19,080 nt of DNA from an uncultured Prevotella sp. (GTDB lineage: Bacteria; Bacteroidota; Bacteroidia; Bacteroidales; Bacteroidaceae). A program made the position numbers and the translations under genes. The stretch is from contig CAKPRX010000041.1 in the NCBI GenBank assembly GCA_934183135.1, positions 1-19,080 of the forward strand. Direction: 5' to 3'. Positions within the stretch are counted from its first letter, which is position 1, and each line of letters starts with the position of its first letter. Below the pieces are notes generated by a model. It saw only the letters and a list, made by a program, of their open reading frames with translations. It was not told where the DNA came from and did not search any database. This document shows, piece after piece, positions 15,643 to 19,080 of the stretch.

Positions 15643-16395
15643 TTAGTCCTTGGGCAGGGCCGGATACTTGCGGAACCACCCATCCCAGCGCAGACGCATC
15701 ACGCCGAAGAAAGCCTCGCCGAAGATGCCCCCGCTCATCTTGCTGACCCCCTCGCGGCGGTTCACGAAGATTACGGGCACCTCCTTGATTCTGAAACCTA
15801 TCTTGTAGGCTGTGTACTTCATCTCTATCTGAAAGGCGTAGCCCTTGAACCTTATCTTGTCCAGGGGGATGGTGGCCAGCACGCGGCGACGGTAGCACTT
15901 GAAGCCGGCCGTGGTGTCGTGAACCTTGAAGCCTGTCACGAAGCGCACATACTTAGACGCGAAGTAGCTCATCAGCACACGCCCTATGGGCCAGTTGACC
16001 ACGTTGACGCCACTGACGTACCGCGAGCCGATGGCCACGTCGTAGCCCTCGTCGTGGCAGGCCGCGTAGAGACGGGGCAGGTCCTGTGGGTCGTGGCTGA
16101 AGTCGGCGTCCATCTCAAAGATATACTCGTAGCCATGGCCGAGGGCCCACTTGAAGCCTGTGATGTAGGCGGTGCCCAGGCCCAGCTTGCCGCTACGCTC
16201 AATGATAAACAGGCGGTCGGCATACTCGGTGTCCATCAGCCTGTGTACTATCTGGGCGGTGCCGTCGGGGCTGCCGTCGTCGATAACCAGGATATGGAAA
16301 CACTTGGGGAGGGCAAACACGGCACGGACAATCTTCTCGATGTTCTCCTTCTCGTTATATGTGGGGATAATCACAATGCTGTCGCTGGTAGTCAT
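15643..16395 (-). CDS. Polyprenol monophosphomannose synthase-like glycosyltransferase
   Basis: A 250-residue GT2-family enzyme resembling dolichol-phosphate mannose synthase (DPM1). It is expected to move a sugar, typically mannose from GDP-mannose, onto polyprenyl phosphate at the inner face of the membrane, for later glycan or glycoprotein assembly. Visible motifs are IIPTYNEKENI (9-19), VIDDGSPDGT (37-46) with the nucleotide-binding acids, MDADFSHDP (95-103) with the metal-binding DAD, and the GSRYVSG segment (123-129). The C-terminal transmembrane segments of some homologues are absent, as in the short bacterial and eukaryotic catalytic subunits. The ATG at 16395 is chosen because the 20 codons upstream overlap an exact promoter match. 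It is the first gene of the cluster with mfd and the symporter. Confidence 0.92.
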   Translation of the reverse strand: MTTSDSIVIIPTYNEKENIEKIVRAVFALPKCFHILVIDDGSPDGTAQIVHRLMDTEYADRLFIIERSGKLGLGTAYITGFKWALGHGYEYIFEMDADFSHDPQDLPRLYAACHDEGYDVAIGSRYVSGVNVVNWPIGRVLMSYFASKYVRFVTGFKVHDTTAGFKCYRRRVLATIPLDKIRFKGYAFQIEMKYTAYKIGFRIKEVPVIFVNRREGVSKMSGGIFGEAFFGVMRLRWDGWFRKYPALPKD

Positions 16396-16412
16396 ATCAT
16401 CTGATTTTTCTG

Positions 16413-16442
16413 CAAAGATAGTGCATGCCGTAGACACTACAA
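16413..16442 (-). promoter_or_regulatory. Promoter of the glycosyltransferase-mfd-symporter operon
   Basis: On the minus strand, TTG (16442-16440), a 19-base spacer and TATCTTTG (16420-16413) match the Bacteroidetes promoter pattern exactly. The predicted transcript starts near 16407, about 12 bases before the ATG. This short leader agrees with weak use of Shine-Dalgarno sites in the phylum. Confidence 0.7.
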
Positions 16443-16577
16443 AAGAAATAACCAAGTTTTTTTTATGCCCACCCAGCTACGGCACCCCTGTACGGGGCCG
16501 TGGCTGTCATAAGACAGGACATGGCTTCTGTCGCTGGCATAGTCGCGGTGACGACCGCGAAAAACCTTTACACGCGA

Positions 16578-16623
16578 CTGTATATTTATGCAAAACGGGC
16601 AGCGGTTTTGCATAAATATACAG
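16578..16623. repeat. Perfect 19-bp inverted repeat, 8-base loop
   Basis: Arms at 16578-16596 and 16605-16623 are exact reverse complements around GGGCAGCG. Each arm contains TGTATATTTATGCA, itself a near-palindrome of operator type, so the structure carries two opposed copies (16579-16592 and 16609-16622). An outer CGACTG (16575-16580) could pair instead with CAGTCG (16630-16635), giving an alternative fold. The AT-rich 14-mer looks somewhat like an ArgR-type box, but no arginine gene is nearby and the comparison is only by eye. Confidence 0.85.
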
Positions 16624-16638
16624 CCATAACAGTCGTTT

Positions 16639-16710
16639 TTCGGGGCACTATTTCCGGAAAAACCCAACCATCCAGGACTGTTTTCGGGGCCTTCGGGGCC
16701 GTTTCGGGGC
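16639..16710. repeat. Four copies of TTCGGGGC
   Basis: The octamer TTCGGGGC occurs at 16639-16646, 16683-16690, 16692-16699 and 16703-16710. The last three are nearly contiguous with 9- to 11-base spacing. Read on the minus strand they give GCCCCGAA runs just after a possible -7 box. They may form a degenerate tandem repeat or protein-binding sites; function is unknown. Confidence 0.75.
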
Positions 16711-16723
16711 ATCGCGAGGACTG

Positions 16724-16731
16724 CAAAAGTA
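16724..16731 (-). promoter_or_regulatory. Possible -7 box for an intergenic transcript
   Basis: TACTTTTG on the minus strand matches TAnnTTTG and is followed by CAG, the extended form often seen in this phylum. No TTG lies at the right distance upstream, so support is weak. If active, the RNA would start near 16717 and run through the GCCCCGAA repeats and the 19-bp hairpin towards the glycosyltransferase gene. Confidence 0.25.
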
Positions 16732-16820
16732 ACGACATTTTACAAAACAGGGACGTCTGGCGCCTTTTCAGCCGCTATTTCCGGCTCTTCCGAGGTCGGT
16801 TTTCGGAGCCGCCGCGATGG

Positions 16821-16880
16821 TCATTTTTTTGCTCGCGATGGTCATTACGATCCTAATGACCATCGCGAGCAAAAAAATGA
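16821..16880. repeat. Perfect 27-bp inverted repeat, 6-base loop
   Basis: Arms at 16821-16847 and 16854-16880 are exact reverse complements around CGATCC. The 5' arm carries T7 followed by GCTCGCGATGG; the 3' arm carries the complement ending in A7. This is the opposite order to an intrinsic terminator on either strand. A 13-bp piece of the arm, CGCGATGGTCATT, also occurs directly upstream at 16813-16825, 21 bp before its copy at 16834-16846. The element could form a very stable hairpin or a cruciform. Confidence 0.9.
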
Positions 16881-16992
16881 TGGTTTCCGGGCGGTCTGAG
16901 AATTGCCTTTTTCGACACCGCTGCCCCCTCGGCGAGCATACAGACAAACTACAGAAGGCCACAAAGCCCTCGCCCGATGCCGAAACACTGAA

Positions 16993-17010
16993 AATGTATA
17001 TTTATACATT
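16993..17010. repeat. 18-bp palindrome related to the 19-bp hairpin
   Basis: AATGTATA, TT and TATACATT form an inverted repeat with 8-base arms. The core TGTATATTTATACA (16995-17008) differs at one base from TGTATATTTATGCA in each arm of the hairpin at 16578-16623. Three related sites within about 430 bp suggest a common binding protein, but none can be named. Confidence 0.7.
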
Positions 17011-17066
17011 ATCAGAAAAATATTTACAATGCTACCCGGCTGTCTTTCCGTCAGCCCGGACTACAC

Positions 17067-17124
17067 TAAAAGAGGGTGGCCCCCACCGCACGTGTACTGA
17101 CACAACTGCGGACGGAGGCCACCC
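17067..17124 (-). terminator. Terminator-like hairpin behind the secreted protein gene
   Basis: Arms GGGTGGCC (17074-17081) and GGCCACCC (17117-17124) are exact reverse complements. They enclose further pairing: CCGCA with TGCGG, and GTGT with ACAC around ACTG. On the minus strand the stem is followed by CTCTTTTAG. It lies about 50 bp after the stop codon at 17178, as expected for the end of that transcript. A smaller GCCC/GGGC stem lies between the stop and this hairpin. Confidence 0.65.
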
Positions 17125-17177
17125 CTGATATATATATCTACCGTACGGGGCTGCCCATCAGGGCGGCCCGTGGCAGG

Positions 17178-19080
17178 CTACTTCCTGATAATCTTCTTGC
17201 CGTTAACGATGTTGACGCCACGGACAGGCTGGTCTACGCGCTGACCGTTAAGATTGTAGATACGGTCGCTGGCGGCACCCTCGCCGGTGGCTATGCCGGG
17301 AGCGGTGATGCCGGTGGCCACACCATCGATGAGAATACGCAGGCCGGCGGTCTTGGCCGGATTGAGCACGATGGCACCGAAGCCGGCTACCGTGCCGTCC
17401 TGGCCAGGCACCGTGAGCTGGTTGTCGTCGGCCGTGGTGCTGAGCACCTGCTTGGTGTTGTCGGCCGCGCTGACAGCCATCGGGGCAAAGCTGCCCTGCA
17501 GGGTGTAGCCGCCCTGCTCTACGCTGGCAGCCTCGGTGGCGGTAATGTTGACATCGTCGATAACCATAGGCGAGGGGAGCACATCGGTAGGCTGGATGAT
17601 GTAAGGCTTGCCGGCCTCCATCCTGTCGACCGTGGTAAAGAGCAGGTCGGTGCCCTTAACGCCGGTAAAGGCGGCCACGCGGGCACCCTTGCCGAAGATG
17701 GCGGTAATGTCGGCTGCGTCCAGGGCGAAGGGCAGGCACACGGTGTTCCATGACTTGTTGTCAAACCGGCGCTTCAGGGTTACGCGCATGTCTTTCTTGG
17801 CGCTGAGCGAGGCGCCTGTGTTGTCGTCGGCATCGAGGGTCATAGGCAGGTTAGACACTTTGTAGAAGCGCACGAAGTCGAGGTGCATAACGCCATGGCC
17901 AGCCGCGGCGGCCACGCCTGCCCCACTCTTGATGCCCACCTGTACATTGTCTACATTGTCATCGACAGGAATGTTGACAAACATCTCCTCATGGCGGCGA
18001 TAGCCATTGGCATTAGAGCCAGGGTAACCGAAGAAGGTGGCCTTCTCGCCATCCTCTACATTGCCCTCGTACTGACTTTCCACGCCATAGTAGGCCACAT
18101 CGGTCTCGTTGCCGTTGTCGGCAAAGAGGCGGCCCTTGCCGTACTGGGTAGTAAAGGACCAGATACGGGCGCTAAGCTCGTAGATACCGGGGTCGAGGTC
18201 GGCAGCCGAGACTGTCTGGCTGAAGGTGTAGTCGTCAGGGATGGGCTCGCCCTTAGAATTAATCCAGTAGGTGAGCTTGCCGCTGATGTTCTGAGCCTTG
18301 CCACCGCCATTGGTGAGGCCACAGTTGTCGGTAACGGTACTGGTGTCCCAGCCGAAGACGCCACCGCTGGGGGCTATGTCGTCCCATTTCCACCAGGTGC
18401 TCTTGCCTACACTGCTGAAGGGCTCGCCCTCTGAGTTAAGTTCGAAGTCATTGTTCTGGAGCACCTCGGCCGAGAACTCGGTAGGGGTCTTGCCAGGCTG
18501 CGAGAGTACTTTCTCGATGTGGAAGTCGTCGACCGAGAAGGTTCCGGCGTTCTTGGTGTTGGAGCCGTTGTTAAAGCTGCTGGTGCGGATGCCTATCTCC
18601 AGGTCCTCGCCCTCGGCCACCTGTACGTAGACGAAGACAGGGCGCATCCAGCGTGCCGTGGAGTTGCCGCCGGCATAGTCAGAGAAGCCGCGCTCCTCGT
18701 CGGTGTCCACGATGGCCTTGCCCTTGTAGTAGCCGGCCGTGGTGTAGTACTTCACGTTCTTGTTGGCATAGAGGCAGGTACTGCCGTACATGTCCTTTTC
18801 GACCCACATGAGGCAGGACACCTTGTAGAGTCCGGGGGTGAGCTTGGCAGCGGGAATACGCTGGTAGAACTTGAACTCGTCGGGGAAAGTGGCCTGGCTG
18901 CAGTAGTAGAGCGCGTTGCCATGATAGTTCTTGGTGGTCTGGACCAGTCCGCGGGCATCGCCGTCGAAATCCTCGGGGCTCTGCGACCAGCCAAAGGCCA
19001 GGCCGGCAGCAGCCTCTACATCCCCGGCGTCCTTGAAGGCCACGGGGGTACAGTCTTTCTCATACAGTTCGAAGTCGGGG
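17178..19080 (-). CDS. Secreted multi-module beta protein, 5' partial
   Basis: An open frame that runs off the right edge. The 634 or so visible codons have no convincing start: the GTG at 19043 continues upstream in frame as DFELYEKDCTP. The protein contains at least two related beta-sandwich modules, each with a pattern such as (N)DFEL, then PAAKLTPGLYKVSCLMW in one and SAADLDPGIYELSARIW in the other, then a VDDFHIEK- or LDFVRFYK-like end. This suggests carbohydrate-binding or galactose-binding-like folds. A further region (WNTVCLPFAL, GKPYIIQP) is common in large Bacteroidales surface proteins. The end IYNLNGQRVDQPVRGVNIVNGKKIIRK-like (last 30 residues) resembles the short type IX secretion sorting tail of Prevotella proteins, so surface export is likely. 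No catalytic motif is visible, but an enzyme domain could lie upstream. It is unrelated to the nuclease locus as far as seen. Confidence 0.8.
   Translation of the reverse strand, partial: PDFELYEKDCTPVAFKDAGDVEAAAGLAFGWSQSPEDFDGDARGLVQTTKNYHGNALYYCSQATFPDEFKFYQRIPAAKLTPGLYKVSCLMWVEKDMYGSTCLYANKNVKYYTTAGYYKGKAIVDTDEERGFSDYAGGNSTARWMRPVFVYVQVAEGEDLEIGIRTSSFNNGSNTKNAGTFSVDDFHIEKVLSQPGKTPTEFSAEVLQNNDFELNSEGEPFSSVGKSTWWKWDDIAPSGGVFGWDTSTVTDNCGLTNGGGKAQNISGKLTYWINSKGEPIPDDYTFSQTVSAADLDPGIYELSARIWSFTTQYGKGRLFADNGNETDVAYYGVESQYEGNVEDGEKATFFGYPGSNANGYRRHEEMFVNIPVDDNVDNVQVGIKSGAGVAAAAGHGVMHLDFVRFYKVSNLPMTLDADDNTGASLSAKKDMRVTLKRRFDNKSWNTVCLPFALDAADITAIFGKGARVAAFTGVKGTDLLFTTVDRMEAGKPYIIQPTDVLPSPMVIDDVNITATEAASVEQGGYTLQGSFAPMAVSAADNTKQVLSTTADDNQLTVPGQDGTVAGFGAIVLNPAKTAGLRILIDGVATGITAPGIATGEGAASDRIYNLNGQRVDQPVRGVNIVNGKKIIRK

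Larger units (their letters stand above)
16443..17066. other. Gene-free, repeat-rich intergenic region
   Basis: More than 600 bases without a supportable gene between two minus-strand genes. It holds several inverted repeats listed separately, plus smaller ones: TCGCGGT/ACCGCGA at 16543-16549 and 16554-16560 with loop GACG, CTGTC/GACAG near 16504-16517, a GC-rich stem around 16480-16501, and CGGCTC/GAGCCG at 16782-16787 and 16806-16811. The open frames crossing it are short, run through the palindromes and have no recognisable domain. The density of stems suggests structured RNA, a dispersed repeat family or regulatory DNA rather than decayed coding sequence. Confidence 0.7.

Noticed and set aside
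16639..16710. Short direct repeats considered as a CRISPR array
   Set aside because: The repeat unit is only 8 bases, spacing is irregular at about 1-36 bases, and no cas gene is present.
16437..16712. Possible 91-residue minus-strand gene with several cysteines (PRNGPEGPENSP..., CIFMQNRCPFC)
   Set aside because: It is read straight through the 19-bp palindrome and the GCCCCGAA repeats and across the glycosyltransferase promoter. It matches no known domain, and the Cys-rich part is just the translated hairpin.
16821..16880. Large hairpin considered as an intrinsic terminator
   Set aside because: On both strands the U-run comes before the stem and an A-run after it, the reverse of a terminator.

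Overview
The window reads as a chromosomal segment of a Bacteroidales bacterium, most likely Prevotellaceae or a close relative such as Muribaculaceae. The signs are lipoproteins with Bacteroidetes-only domains, a TonB-dependent receptor, a protein ending in a short type IX-secretion-like tail, type B ribosomal protein L31, and several promoters of the Bacteroidetes pattern TTG-N19/20-TAnnTTTG. Shine-Dalgarno sequences are generally not visible, as is usual in this phylum. Coding DNA is fairly GC-rich for the group and intergenic DNA is AT-rich. Genus cannot be fixed from the sequence alone.

Left part (1-9423) looks like a nucleic-acid acquisition and salvage neighbourhood. On the minus strand a TonB-dependent outer-membrane receptor (4449-7013) is followed closely by two surface lipoproteins: a DUF5689-like plus OB-fold protein (3208-4434) and a protein with three tandem OB-fold repeats (1462-3168). 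Beyond them lie rpmE2 (L31 type B, with its own promoter and terminator) and a lipoprotein of the DNA/RNA non-specific endonuclease family (102-1010). Divergently, from a 143-bp AT-rich intergenic region, run a secreted endonuclease/exonuclease/phosphatase enzyme (7157-8206), a uracil/hypoxanthine-DNA-glycosylase-like protein (8210-8785) and uridine kinase (8791-9423), packed with gaps of 3 and 5 bp. The simplest model is that secreted nucleases cut external nucleic acid, the OB-fold lipoproteins bind it, the receptor imports fragments, and Udk salvages the pyrimidine nucleosides. No step of this is proved by the sequence.

Middle part (9431-16395) is ordinary: a DUF308/HdeD-like membrane protein (minus), a histidine phosphatase (plus), then a minus-strand cluster of a dolichol-phosphate-mannose-synthase-like glycosyltransferase, the transcription-repair coupling factor Mfd, and a sodium:solute symporter.

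Right part: 16396-17177 is a 780-bp gene-free region, unusually rich in inverted repeats: a 19-bp-arm hairpin, a perfect 27-bp-arm hairpin, an 18-bp palindrome related to the first hairpin, and four copies of TTCGGGGC. It ends in a terminator-like structure behind a large secreted multi-module protein (17178-19080, minus) whose N-terminus lies outside the window.
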